The notes below the pieces were generated by a model. That model did no database searches. It was given only the letters and a program-made list of their open reading frames with translations, and had not been told where the DNA came from. From assembly GCA_958295765.1 (NCBI GenBank), contig CATQHB010000001.1, forward strand, positions 1-64,000: 64,000 nt of DNA, read 5' to 3'. Shown in pieces: positions 34,741 through 43,177 of the stretch. Source of the stretch: an uncultured Dehalococcoidia bacterium (lineage in GTDB: Bacteria > Chloroflexota > Dehalococcoidia > Lucifugimonadales > UBA3495). Both the position numbers and the translations under genes were made by a program. Numbering within the stretch: the stretch's first letter is position 1; the number at the start of each line of letters is the position of its first letter.

Positions 34741-35997
34741 CTAATCCGCCGCTTGCGGAATATCCTTCCCCGTAGCCGGGTCAACCTCGAAGGGGCCGGG
34801 CAGTTCCAGTTCCTTCGCCATTTCCTTGACGGCGGGGATTATCTCCTCGCCCATCAGCCGGAGGCTGCGCATGGAATCGTCGTGGGTCATGGCGCCGTCG
34901 CCGTCCCAGAAAAAGATGCTGCCGGGGCGGATGTATTCCAGCACGTGGCGAATCTTGGGCAGCACCGTCTTGGGCGTACCGGCGATGATGGTGTAGTCCT
35001 CTATCTGCTGCTCGTAGGGCCGGCCCAGCACCCCGGCTACGCCGCCACCGCCGCCTCTAGCCCTGGTCGCCACCGATTGGGTCGGCAGTACCCGGGAGCG
35101 GGAGGTCAGGCCGGGCAGGTTGACCAGGGCCGGGTTGACCGTCCCTTCGTTGCCGGCCAGGAAGGGGTTGCTCGGCCCCTGGACGTACTTGCGGGCCGTC
35201 TGCTCCGCCAGTTCCTCGGTCTCATCGACGTGGACTTTCCAGAGGTAGCCGATGTTCTGGGAGCCGGATTCGTAGCCCAGTTCGGCGGCGGTATCGTGGT
35301 AAAGCTGGAACGCCTGCTTGGTGGGTTCCATCTCCGTCGCCAGCATAATGTAGGGTATCCGCTTCTCGGCGGCCCACATCAGCGAGTCCCGGCTGACCAC
35401 CCCCGGCAGCCAGATGGGGGGATGGGGTTCCTGGTAGGGCCGCACCCAGGGGTTGACGTGGCGGTACTGGAAATGCTTGCCCTCCCAGCGGAAGGGGCCG
35501 GGCGTCGTCCAGGCCTTGACGATAAACTCGTGGGCCTCCTGGAACCGCTCCCAGTTATAGGGCGGCGGCGAGTTGTGGGCTACGCTTTCCCGTCCCGTCC
35601 CGCGCACCCAGCCGGACACCAGGCGGCCCCGGGAAATCATATCAATCATTGATAGCTGCTCCACCAGCCACAGGGGGTCGTCCCAGATGGGCAGGATGTT
35701 GCCCAGCAGGACGATTTTAGCCCGGTTGGTCATCCGGGCCAGAATGGAGGCTTCTACGTTCATCGCCCCGCCCATACAGAAAGGGGTGCCGTGATGCTCA
35801 TTCAGCATCAGCCCGTCAAACCCCATCTCCTCGGCGTACAGCTTTTCGTCCAGGTAGCGGTTATAGAGTTCGGAGCCGAGCTTGGGGTCATAGATTTCGT
35901 TGCTGACGGTCAAGTCCATAATGGGCTTGCCGGTGGCGCCGAAGTAGCCGGAACCGGGATCCTGGTAGGGGCGCTCGGTAAAGTATCCGATAAACAT
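34741..35997 (-). CDS. LLM-class flavin-dependent oxidoreductase, long form
   Basis: The 418-residue protein is luciferase-like: MFIGYFTERPYQDP, GFDGLMLNEHHGTPFCMG, KIVLLGNILPIWDDPL, GRLVSGWVRGTGRE. An unusual low-complexity Gly-rich patch (ARGGGGGVAG near residue 318) sits in the insertion before the last helices. The ATG follows AGGAGACG. Related enzymes oxidise aliphatic or N-heterocyclic compounds with FMNH2. It stands head of a same-strand row of genes (two Uma2 proteins and the halogenase). Confidence 0.9.
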   Translation of the reverse strand: MFIGYFTERPYQDPGSGYFGATGKPIMDLTVSNEIYDPKLGSELYNRYLDEKLYAEEMGFDGLMLNEHHGTPFCMGGAMNVEASILARMTNRAKIVLLGNILPIWDDPLWLVEQLSMIDMISRGRLVSGWVRGTGRESVAHNSPPPYNWERFQEAHEFIVKAWTTPGPFRWEGKHFQYRHVNPWVRPYQEPHPPIWLPGVVSRDSLMWAAEKRIPYIMLATEMEPTKQAFQLYHDTAAELGYESGSQNIGYLWKVHVDETEELAEQTARKYVQGPSNPFLAGNEGTVNPALVNLPGLTSRSRVLPTQSVATRARGGGGGVAGVLGRPYEQQIEDYTIIAGTPKTVLPKIRHVLEYIRPGSIFFWDGDGAMTHDDSMRSLRLMGEEIIPAVKEMAKELELPGPFEVDPATGKDIPQAAD

Positions 35998-36010
35998 CGT
36001 CTCCTCCTTT

Positions 36011-36050
36011 TCTTTGCTTTATCCACGAAGGGGCACGAAGGGGCACGAAG
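36011..36050. repeat. Family E repeat (TTTATCCACGAAGG type)
   Basis: TTTATCCACGAAGGGGCACG followed by further GGCACGAAGG units, one arm only. Full inverted pairs lie at 47837 and 48356. It fills most of the gap between the LLM gene and the hydrolase. Confidence 0.75.
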
Positions 36051-36192
36051 GGTTTTTTGTTGTTGGGCTGGATGTCTGATTGGTTCCGGTTGGCCGCAAA
36101 CCCGGACAGCGTCCCGGACAAATCGTTACATCAATTATTAGTGGCTATTTGCGCCGGTTCGTGGCTCAACTATCATCCTGCCATCCGGCGCG

Positions 36193-37050
36193 TCAGGCAA
36201 AGAACTGCCGGGCCAGGGCGATGAACTCGTCGGCCTTTTCTACCTGGGGCAGGTGGCCGCAGTTATCCAGGATTTCCAGGCGCGAGCCGGGGATGGATTC
36301 GTGATAAACCTGGGCGGCGCTTACCGGAACGATGCCGTCCTCCCGGCCCCAGACCACCATAGTGGGCAGCTTGTTGAGCCGTTCCAGCAGGTGGGGCAGG
36401 CCCGGATAGTACATATAAGGTTTCCAACCCAGCCGGCAAGCCTCCTCCCGGGCCACTTCCCAAATCAGGGCGTGTTCCGGCTCCGGCGCCTCCGGGCACA
36501 ATTCCCCAAACTCCGGCGTACTCTCCGGGTCGAGGAAAGCGGTGGTGATGAACTCCCGCGCCACCTGGAGAAACATATCGTAAATATACCCTTCCGGGGG
36601 CTTGATGCCCATAGGGGCGACCAGGGCCAGTTTCTTGAACTGGCGGGGCGACATTGAGGCCATTTCGGCGGCCAGCCAGCCGCCCAGGGAGCAGCCAATG
36701 ACGTTGACCGGCCCCAAGTCCAGCTCATCCAGGGCCATCAAGTACCAGCCGGCCAAATCCCGCATATTCATCACCCAATCCAGCCGCTCCGTCCGGCCAA
36801 AACCGGGGTGGAATGGGATGTAGAGGGTATAGTGCTCAGCCAGTTCCCGGTGAAAGCGCAGCGCGCCGGGATGGGCTATCTCATCGTGGAGAATCAGCAG
36901 CGGCTCCCCGGAACCGCCCTTGACCAGTTGCAGCCCGGTTCCGGCCACCGGCAAAGTCTCTTCAACCCAACCGGCCGGCCAAAGGCTGGGCGCAGTATCG
37001 GGAGCAGTATCAGGATTAGTAGAGGGGGCAGTAGGAGAAGCGGCAGTCAT
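36193..37050 (-). CDS. Alpha/beta hydrolase
   Basis: The 285-residue protein has an alpha/beta-hydrolase fold with nucleophile S121 in GCSLGG, D238 in WGREDGIVP and H266 in NCGHLPQ. The first 25 residues are Thr/Pro/Ala-rich and probably disordered. The start is the ATG ten bases after AAGGAGG; a longer open frame upstream is rejected because its composition is unlike the rest. Similar proteins hydrolyse esters or C-C bonds of ring-cleavage products. The substrate is unknown. Confidence 0.87.
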   Translation of the reverse strand: MTAASPTAPSTNPDTAPDTAPSLWPAGWVEETLPVAGTGLQLVKGGSGEPLLILHDEIAHPGALRFHRELAEHYTLYIPFHPGFGRTERLDWVMNMRDLAGWYLMALDELDLGPVNVIGCSLGGWLAAEMASMSPRQFKKLALVAPMGIKPPEGYIYDMFLQVAREFITTAFLDPESTPEFGELCPEAPEPEHALIWEVAREEACRLGWKPYMYYPGLPHLLERLNKLPTMVVWGREDGIVPVSAAQVYHESIPGSRLEILDNCGHLPQVEKADEFIALARQFFA

Positions 37051-37280
37051 CGGGGCGGCCTCCTTGAAACACTTGAAGCAATCGCAGAAACGGGAACAAT
37101 CAAACCAATCCGCACCAATCGGCGGAAAGTCGCCAACAAAAGTTGCGGCGCGGTCAGTCAATACCCAAGGAAAGGGGCAGTGTAGCAAAGCAGGCCAGGG
37201 AAAGCAAACGGGGTTGGGCGCCGGGGCGGGCATCGCGTATTAACCATGGCAACCCACGCAATCGTCATTCCTAAGTAACC

Positions 37281-37374
37281 GTCGTTCCGGCGAAAGCCGG
37301 AATCTAGGAAATCCCCCGGAAAAGAACGTGCCTGCTACCGCAGGGTTCTGGATTCCGGCTTTCGCCGGAACGAC
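37281..37374. repeat. Family B element
   Basis: Full-length copy with conserved right flank TTTATGATGCGATTG. The gap from 37051 to 37802 otherwise holds family A arms, a family B half and no gene I would support. Confidence 0.82.
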
Positions 37375-37480
37375 GGGTTGGAATGACAGGTTTATGATGC
37401 GATTGTCTTGGGAGTCGGGACCGGGCCGGGGCCAAGTCAATGCCAACAACAATAACCGCTCACGGGAGCCTGATCCGCTC

Positions 37481-37581
37481 ATGGTGAGCTTGTCGAACCA
37501 CCCGTTTATCCTTCGACAAGCTCAGGATGAGCGGGGTATTTTCATGAGGATTTCCTGGATTCCGGCTTTCGCCGGAACGAC
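37481..37581. repeat. Family A pair followed by family B right half
   Basis: A CTCATGGTGAGC arm and a CCTTCGACAAGCTCAGG arm are fused directly to the right half of a family B element. This shows one repeat family inserting into, or recombining with, another. Confidence 0.75.
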
Positions 37582-37802
37582 GGTTGCTTGGGTTGCCGTA
37601 GTCTTGGTTTGTCCTAGTTAAGACGCGATTGCCCTGACCCAATCCCCCCAACCCTTGCCAATGCGCTGATGTATGCCTATGATGAGCCGTATTCGGCATA
37701 CCAACAACCGCCCCTGTACCAATACCGGAACGGTTACCCCACATTCCCGGCCCGGCAGACTCATTCCATTCAATACAATTCATTCATTGGGAGAGAACAG
37801 CT

Positions 37803-38357
37803 ATGCGAACGCCCATTGTTACCCGTGATATGGTTCCTGAGAACTTGCGCGATGCCTTTGACGCTGAAACCGCCGGCAGCGGCGGCGTGGTGTCCAGTGG
37901 CCCCGGTTCGGCGATGATTAACAGCCCGGAAATGCGCCGCCGGGCCAATTCCCTGGTCAACTACCTGCGGGACGAGTCCACCCTGCCCAAGCGAATCCAG
38001 GAGTTGGCGATGATTGTTACCGCCCGCGCCAACGATTGCCCGTTTATCTGGAACGCCCACGCCGCCGGCGCCCGGCGCCAGGGCATCAGCGACGCCTTCG
38101 TCGACGCCCTGCGCGACGGTCAACCCCTGCCCCCACTGGCCGCCGACGAGCAGGCGGTGGTCAACCTGGGTCAGGAGTTTTTCCGCACCCGCCAGGTCAG
38201 CCAGGAGACCTTTCAGGCGGCCTTTGACCAGTTCGGCGGCCAGGGCTTGACCGAGCTTTGCACCCTTTTCGGCTACTACGCCATGCTGGCCTTTAACGCC
38301 AACACCTTTATGATTGACCTGCCGGAGGAACGGACTGAGGCGGTGCTGCCTACCTAG
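37803..38357 (+). CDS. Carboxymuconolactone decarboxylase (CMD)-family protein
   Basis: The 184-residue protein matches the CMD/AhpD-like fold: KRIQELAMIVTARANDCPFIWNAHAAGARRQGIS carries the family glutamate, a single cysteine and the histidine. With one cysteine rather than a CxxC pair, a decarboxylase-like or unknown role is more likely than a peroxidase one. TTGGGAGAGA precedes the ATG. It is divergent from the alpha/beta hydrolase, and the two could act in the same aromatic branch. A shorter CMD relative without the cysteine lies at 56571. Confidence 0.87.
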   Translation: MRTPIVTRDMVPENLRDAFDAETAGSGGVVSSGPGSAMINSPEMRRRANSLVNYLRDESTLPKRIQELAMIVTARANDCPFIWNAHAAGARRQGISDAFVDALRDGQPLPPLAADEQAVVNLGQEFFRTRQVSQETFQAAFDQFGGQGLTELCTLFGYYAMLAFNANTFMIDLPEERTEAVLPT

Positions 38358-38420
38358 GGGCCTAGGGGCGCAAGCCGGGGGCGGTAGGGAGTCCCGGCGA
38401 CCTGACGGGTATATGTACCC

Positions 38421-38448
38421 GTAGGGGCGTTTCGCGAAACGCCCCTAC
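38421..38448. repeat. Family C1 palindrome (GTTTCGCGAAAC core)
   Basis: Perfect 28-bp palindrome after the CMD gene; it could also act as a bidirectional terminator. It is followed by a family A arm and several degenerate GAGCGGATATTGTT strings up to about 38610. Confidence 0.78.
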
Positions 38449-38651
38449 GGGATGACCCACAGAGTCGGGTGGATGGTTCGACAAGCTCACCATGAGCGGT
38501 TTTGTTCACCGTGAGCGGATGTTGTTACGTGAGCGGATATTGTTCGTATCACGGAGATGTCGTTCGTATCACGGGGATGATGTTCACATCAGGCGGATAT
38601 TGTTACTGGTGTTGACTTGGCATTTATCCCGGCTGCCTGCCCCTCAAATCT

Positions 38652-38680
38652 TGACACGCCCGGCCCTTTGCGTTATCTTA
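38652..38680 (+). promoter_or_regulatory. Candidate promoter for the DUF1800-DUF1501-NHL operon
   Basis: A perfect TTGACA at 38652-38657 is 17 bases from TATCTT at 38675-38680. The -10 lies in TTTGCGTTAT, a string shared with the promoters at 53481 and 55389. A second perfect TATAAT at 38691 has no good -35. Confidence 0.55.
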
Positions 38681-38817
38681 TTCCTACCTTATAATTGATA
38701 CCAAACAACGGCCCTTTTTTGGCTGGTTCAGCTAGGGCCGGCGGGGTATTCAATGGGGTTGGCCGGCGGGGCCGGCCGTAAATGCAACGGCAAAAGCAAA
38801 TAAAAAGGGAGGATTGT

Positions 38818-40242
38818 ATGGCTGACCAAGATGTCGCATTGATGGCTCACTTGCTGCGGCGGGCCGCCTTCGGGGCAAGCCGCGATGAGATTGAAGCCAA
38901 AGTCGCCCAGGGGTACGACAACGTAGTCGAAGAACTGTTGACCCCTCAGGAACGCCCCGGTATCGAAGATGACCTGCTGATGCGCTATCAGCCGGCCTAT
39001 CACGAGGCGGCGGCCATCGAGACCAACATCCAGGCGTGGGTCTATCGAATGATTAACAACCCCCGCCAGTTGCAGGAAAAGATGGCCCTGTTCTGGCACA
39101 TGATTTTCTGCGCCGGCCACAGCAAGATTGACAGCGGCCAGGAAATGGGGCGGATGATCCAGATGTTCCGGGACCACGGTATGGGCAACTTCCGCGACCT
39201 GCTTTACCGCCTGTCCACCAGCCCGGCCATGGTTTACTACCTGGACAACAACGAGAGCCACAAGGAGGCCCTGAACGAGAACTACGGCCGGGAACTGCTG
39301 GAGTTGTTCTCTTTGGGCGTGGGCAAGGATGAGGAGTTTAACTACTCCGAGGACGACGTTAAGGCTTGCGCCCGGGCCTTTACCGGCTGGAACATTGCGC
39401 CGCCCTACCCGCCCTTCCCCTATGGCCGCAGTCCCTGGGATTTCCGGTTCGACCCGGCCGACCACGATGACAGCGAAAAGACCTTCCTCGGCGAGACCGG
39501 CAACCTCAACGGGGACGACGTGCTGGACATCATCGCCCGGCAGCCGGCCACCGCCCGTTTCCTGGCCCGCCACCTCTATAACTACTTCGTCGCCGACGAC
39601 GTGCAGATTCCCGCCTGGCGGCTGACCCCGCCGGCCGATATGGCCGCGATTGACGCGCTGGAGCAAGCCTACTTCGACTCCGGCTACGAAATCAGCGCCA
39701 TGCTGCGGGTGCTGTTCAACTCCGACTTTTTCAAGGCGGAGGGCGTCCGGTACGCCAAGGTCAAGAACCCGGCGGAGATGGTGGTAAGCACCCTGCGGAT
39801 GGTGGGGGAGCATCGGGAAATCCAGCCCGGCCTGTTTGAACTCTCCCAGGAACCCAAGTATATGGGGATGGACCTGATGAATCCCCCGACGGTGGAGGGC
39901 TGGCATACCGGCCGGGAGTGGATTGACAGCGGTACGCTGGTCGAGCGCATCAACTTCGCCTCCGACCTGCTGGGCAACACCGAGTTGCCGGGCGTCCAGT
40001 CTCTGGTGGATCGGCTGATGGCCCGGGGCGACACCCTGACGCCGGACCAGTTCGTTGAGGGCTGCCTGGACCTGACCGGGCCGCTGACCGTTACCGACGA
40101 CACGCTGACCGAGTTGCGGTCTCACGCCTTGAAGGGCGGCGACCTGAGCCACGGCAGCCCGGCGGAACGGGCCGACTTCGCCCGGCGCACCGGCGAAATG
40201 TTCCAGATGATTGCCGCCACGGCAGAGTTCCAGTTCGAGTAA
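38818..40242 (+). CDS. DUF1800 domain-containing protein
   Basis: The 474-residue protein has the DUF1800 signature: HLLRRAAFGAS at the N-terminus, a FWHMIFCAGHSKI segment, YLDNNESHKEALNENYGRELLELFSLG, and NPPTVEGWHTGREWI near residue 360. DUF1800 genes nearly always precede DUF1501 genes, as here. Their function is unknown; they are often predicted to be secreted. No signal peptide is visible in this copy. GGGAGG precedes the ATG. The following gene starts 22 bases after the stop. Confidence 0.93.
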   Translation: MADQDVALMAHLLRRAAFGASRDEIEAKVAQGYDNVVEELLTPQERPGIEDDLLMRYQPAYHEAAAIETNIQAWVYRMINNPRQLQEKMALFWHMIFCAGHSKIDSGQEMGRMIQMFRDHGMGNFRDLLYRLSTSPAMVYYLDNNESHKEALNENYGRELLELFSLGVGKDEEFNYSEDDVKACARAFTGWNIAPPYPPFPYGRSPWDFRFDPADHDDSEKTFLGETGNLNGDDVLDIIARQPATARFLARHLYNYFVADDVQIPAWRLTPPADMAAIDALEQAYFDSGYEISAMLRVLFNSDFFKAEGVRYAKVKNPAEMVVSTLRMVGEHREIQPGLFELSQEPKYMGMDLMNPPTVEGWHTGREWIDSGTLVERINFASDLLGNTELPGVQSLVDRLMARGDTLTPDQFVEGCLDLTGPLTVTDDTLTELRSHALKGGDLSHGSPAERADFARRTGEMFQMIAATAEFQFE

Positions 40243-40264
40243 TTCAGTTGTAGGAGAAGAGAAC

Positions 40265-41401
40265 ATGGTTTCTACGCAAAAAGACCCGGTACTGGCCGTG
40301 CTTTCCCTTTCGGGCGGCAATGACGGCCTGAACACCGTGATTCCCTATGCCAACCCGCTGTATCGGGACTACCGGCCCAAGCTGGGCATCGCCGAGGGGC
40401 AGGTCATTCCCCTGAACGACGAGTTGGGCTTTCACCCGACTATGGGGCCGCTGAAGAAGTTCTGGGACGAGGGCAAGCTGGCGATTTTCCTGGGCGTGGG
40501 CTATAACAACCCCAGCTACTCCCATTTCCGTTCCATGGACATCTGGCACACCTGCGAGCCGGACAAGATTGGCACCGAGGGCTGGCTGGGCCGGGCGCTC
40601 AAGGAAATCGACCCCAACGCGGAGAACGTGCTGACCGGCGTCAACTTTGGCCGGGGCCTGCCCCGCGCCCTGGTAATGGACGGCGTGCCGGTCGCCTCCG
40701 TCGGCAACCTGGAGACCTACGGCCTGCTGACCGGCATTGAGGGCGAAAATCAGCGGGACCAGGCTTTGGACGTTTTCGGGCGGATGTATTCGCCGGCCGT
40801 CGGCCGCAGCGCCGTCCTGGACTACATCCACAGCACCGGCACCAACGCCCTCAAGGGCGCCGACATCCTGGCGACCGCCCCGGACAAGTACACCTCCAAC
40901 GTGGAATACTCGTCCACCGTGGTCGGCCAGTATATGAAGAACATCGCCCAGACCCACCTGGCCGAGTTCGGCAGCCGGGTTCTCTACACTACGTCGCCGT
41001 ACAACGGCTTCGACACCCACGCCAACCAGGCGGTACTTCACTCCGGCCTGTGGAGCGACGTGTCCAACAACGTAGAGACCTTTATGGCCGACCTGAAAGA
41101 CCACGACGCCAGCGATAACGTCGTCCTGTTGATGTTCACCGAGTTTGGCCGGCGCATCGGCGATAACGGCTCCGGCACCGACCACGGCGCCGGCGGCGTG
41201 GCCTTTGCCGTTGGCGACCATGTCAAGGGCGGCATCTATGGCGAGTATCCCTCCCTGGAGCCGAGCCAGCAGGAAGAGGGCGGCAACCTCCGTTTCAATA
41301 CGGACTTCCGCTCCATCTACACCACCATCATCGAGGACTGGTTCCGCATGGACGCCCAGCCCATCGTTGGCGGCAGCTATGAGAAGGTGAAGTTCCTCTA
41401 G
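40265..41401 (+). CDS. DUF1501 domain-containing protein (sulfatase/phosphatase-like fold)
   Basis: The 378-residue protein has LSLSGGNDGLNTVIPY, GVGYNNPSYSHFRSMDIWHT, SPYNGFDTHANQ and LLMFTEFGRRIGDNGSGTDHGAGG, the DUF1501 hallmarks, which resemble the metal site of alkaline-phosphatase-fold enzymes. Most family members carry a Tat signal peptide; this one begins directly with the catalytic domain, so it may remain in the cytoplasm. TAGGAGA precedes the ATG. It is the middle gene of an operon with DUF1800 and a propeller protein. Confidence 0.93.
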   Translation: MVSTQKDPVLAVLSLSGGNDGLNTVIPYANPLYRDYRPKLGIAEGQVIPLNDELGFHPTMGPLKKFWDEGKLAIFLGVGYNNPSYSHFRSMDIWHTCEPDKIGTEGWLGRALKEIDPNAENVLTGVNFGRGLPRALVMDGVPVASVGNLETYGLLTGIEGENQRDQALDVFGRMYSPAVGRSAVLDYIHSTGTNALKGADILATAPDKYTSNVEYSSTVVGQYMKNIAQTHLAEFGSRVLYTTSPYNGFDTHANQAVLHSGLWSDVSNNVETFMADLKDHDASDNVVLLMFTEFGRRIGDNGSGTDHGAGGVAFAVGDHVKGGIYGEYPSLEPSQQEEGGNLRFNTDFRSIYTTIIEDWFRMDAQPIVGGSYEKVKFL

Positions 41402-41525
41402 GCTCCCCCGCCTTTCGTAAAAACCGGGCTGCTCCGGCGCGGCCTTCCCGACTTACGGGAAGTTCCCCGGAGCGGCCCGCAACCCCGGAAAGACCCAAAC
41501 AACCGCAAAATGATGAGGTAAGAGC

Positions 41526-42530
41526 ATGAGCACCCATTTCTTTGGGCTTACCGACCGGACATTCGAGTACAGCCATTCCGTAGGCCGTAACGAATTCGCC
41601 GGCACCGGGTTCCGCAACCCGGTGGACTTTGCCCTGGACTCCGACGGCGTGGCCTACGTCCTCAACCGTTCCTATGAGAACCGCCCCGACGGAGTTCGGA
41701 TTACCGTCTGCACCCTGGACGAGGAATACGTTACCGAGTTCGGCACCTACGGCGAGGAAGACGGCAACTTTATCTGGCCCTCGGGTATCGCCCTCGACCG
41801 GGAAGAGCGTCTCTACGTTACCGACGAATGGCTGAACCGGGTCAGCATCTTTACCCGGGACGGCGAGTTCCTCGGCAAGTGGGGCGTGGGCGGCTCTGGC
41901 GACGGCGAGCTTGACCGGCCGGCCGGCATCGCCATCAGCGCCGACCAGACCGTCTATATCACCGACAGCCGCAACGGCCGGGTGCAGCAGTTCACCCTGG
42001 ACGGCCAGTACCTGGGCCAGTTCGGACGGCCCGGCCAGGGCAACGGCGAGTTTGACCTGCCCTGGGGCATCGCCCTGGGCCAGGACGGGCTGGTCTATGT
42101 GGCCGACTGGCGGAACGACCGGGTTCAGGTGTTCACCGCCGACGGCCAGTGGCAGGCCAGCTTTGGCCGCTCCGGCAGCGGCGTAGGCGAGTTCAACCGA
42201 CCCAACGGCGTCGCCGTGGACGCCGACGGCGACATCTGCGTAACCGACTGGCTGAACAACCGGGTGCAGATTCTGGCCCCGGACGGCCGTTTCCTGACCC
42301 AACTGGTCGGCGACCACGTGATGTCCCAGTGGGGCAAGGACAAGCTCGTATCCAACCCGGATATGATTCGGCAGCGGGCGCTGGCCTACGCCAACAACCC
42401 CGGTTACGAGCGGAACTTTGCCCACCCCTGCGCGGTCAAGATTGACAGCCAGGGCCGCATCTGCGTCCTCGACCACACCCGGGGCCGCATCCAGGTTTAC
42501 AACAAGGTTAAGGAGCCGGCGCTGGTCTAA
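41526..42530 (+). CDS. NHL-repeat beta-propeller protein
   Basis: The 334-residue protein consists of about six NHL repeats, each of the form PxGIAxD..xxxYVTD..NxRVQxFxxDGxxLxxxG, from about residue 27 to 325. No signal peptide or catalytic domain is seen. NHL propellers bind proteins, RNA or small ligands, or act as lyases or lactonases in some cases. GAGGTAAGAGC precedes the ATG. It is the third gene of the DUF1800-DUF1501 operon and is followed by a strong terminator, so it is the operon's last gene. Confidence 0.9.
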   Translation: MSTHFFGLTDRTFEYSHSVGRNEFAGTGFRNPVDFALDSDGVAYVLNRSYENRPDGVRITVCTLDEEYVTEFGTYGEEDGNFIWPSGIALDREERLYVTDEWLNRVSIFTRDGEFLGKWGVGGSGDGELDRPAGIAISADQTVYITDSRNGRVQQFTLDGQYLGQFGRPGQGNGEFDLPWGIALGQDGLVYVADWRNDRVQVFTADGQWQASFGRSGSGVGEFNRPNGVAVDADGDICVTDWLNNRVQILAPDGRFLTQLVGDHVMSQWGKDKLVSNPDMIRQRALAYANNPGYERNFAHPCAVKIDSQGRICVLDHTRGRIQVYNKVKEPALV

Positions 42531-42569
42531 ACGGACGGTTTCCCTGGCCTGAACCACCGCAAAAGTTCA

Positions 42570-42598
42570 GGGGCGTACCTTTACGGTACGCCCCTTTC
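42570..42598 (+). terminator. Intrinsic terminator of the DUF1800-DUF1501-NHL operon
   Basis: A 10-bp perfect stem GGGGCGTACC/GGTACGCCCC with loop TTTAC is followed by TTTCCTGTTGTCTTT. It lies about 40 bases after the NHL stop codon. Confidence 0.72.
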
Positions 42599-42664
42599 CT
42601 GTTGTCTTTATTGGATATTTTCAACGGGTGTTGGGGTTCCTTGACCGGCCCGGCGCTGTGCATT

Positions 42665-42783
42665 GTAGGGGCGGGTTTATAACCCGCCCAGGTTCTCCGG
42701 TGCAAGGATGTGTCGGATACGCTGGCTCCATTACCCAAATGATTCTGCCATTGCGGAAGGGCGGGTTACAAACCCGCCCCTAC
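42665..42783. repeat. Family C2 element (119 bp)
   Basis: Full-length copy with GTAGGGGCGGGTTTATAACC left end, GGGCGGGTTACAAACCCGCC right end and the downstream ATACCAATCAACGTTGAAAA tail. Confidence 0.82.
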
Positions 42784-42829
42784 CAATGAAAATACCAATC
42801 AACGTTGAAAATACCGGAAAACCGGCCGG

Positions 42830-43177
42830 CTACTCCGGCCCCTCGGGCATACCGGCGTCAATCCAGGCGGCAATCTCGTTCACCTCGGCGCGGGTAAGGA
42901 AGGGGCCGCGCAGGGGCATCTTGCCGAAGGTGCCTACCGCCCGGTCCAGGGAGCGAACCAGGTAAGTCTCCCGACCGGGCAGGCCGGGTTCAATGGCGCG
43001 GAAACCGTTGAGCACCGCCTCGGCCAGGTCCTGGGGCGTCTCCCAATAGTATTCGTGAATCCCCGGGTAGGGTTCCCGGCCCCAACGCTCCTTCCAGCGC
43101 TCCATAATGTTCTCCAGAAGTTCCTTGACCCGGGGCCAATAGACCGGTTCGGGGTTGGTCTGATTTTCAGTAACCAT
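42830..43177 (-). CDS. Small hypothetical protein with a WIDAGMP C-terminus
   Basis: I cannot assign a family. The 115-residue protein is acidic and helical. It ends with LTRAEVNEIAAWIDAGMPEG, which resembles the last helix of cytochrome-c-like domains in Planctomycetes-type proteins (WIDAGAP), but no CxxCH heme motif is present. Its ATG overlaps the stop codon of the HEPN gene (TAATG), so its translation is probably coupled and the two products may cooperate. Confidence 0.6.
   Translation of the reverse strand: MVTENQTNPEPVYWPRVKELLENIMERWKERWGREPYPGIHEYYWETPQDLAEAVLNGFRAIEPGLPGRETYLVRSLDRAVGTFGKMPLRGPFLTRAEVNEIAAWIDAGMPEGPE

Noticed and set aside
37669-37917. Short plus-strand open frame before the CMD gene
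   Set aside because: Its start lies in a degenerate region with no ribosome-binding site and it overlaps the CMD start in another frame.
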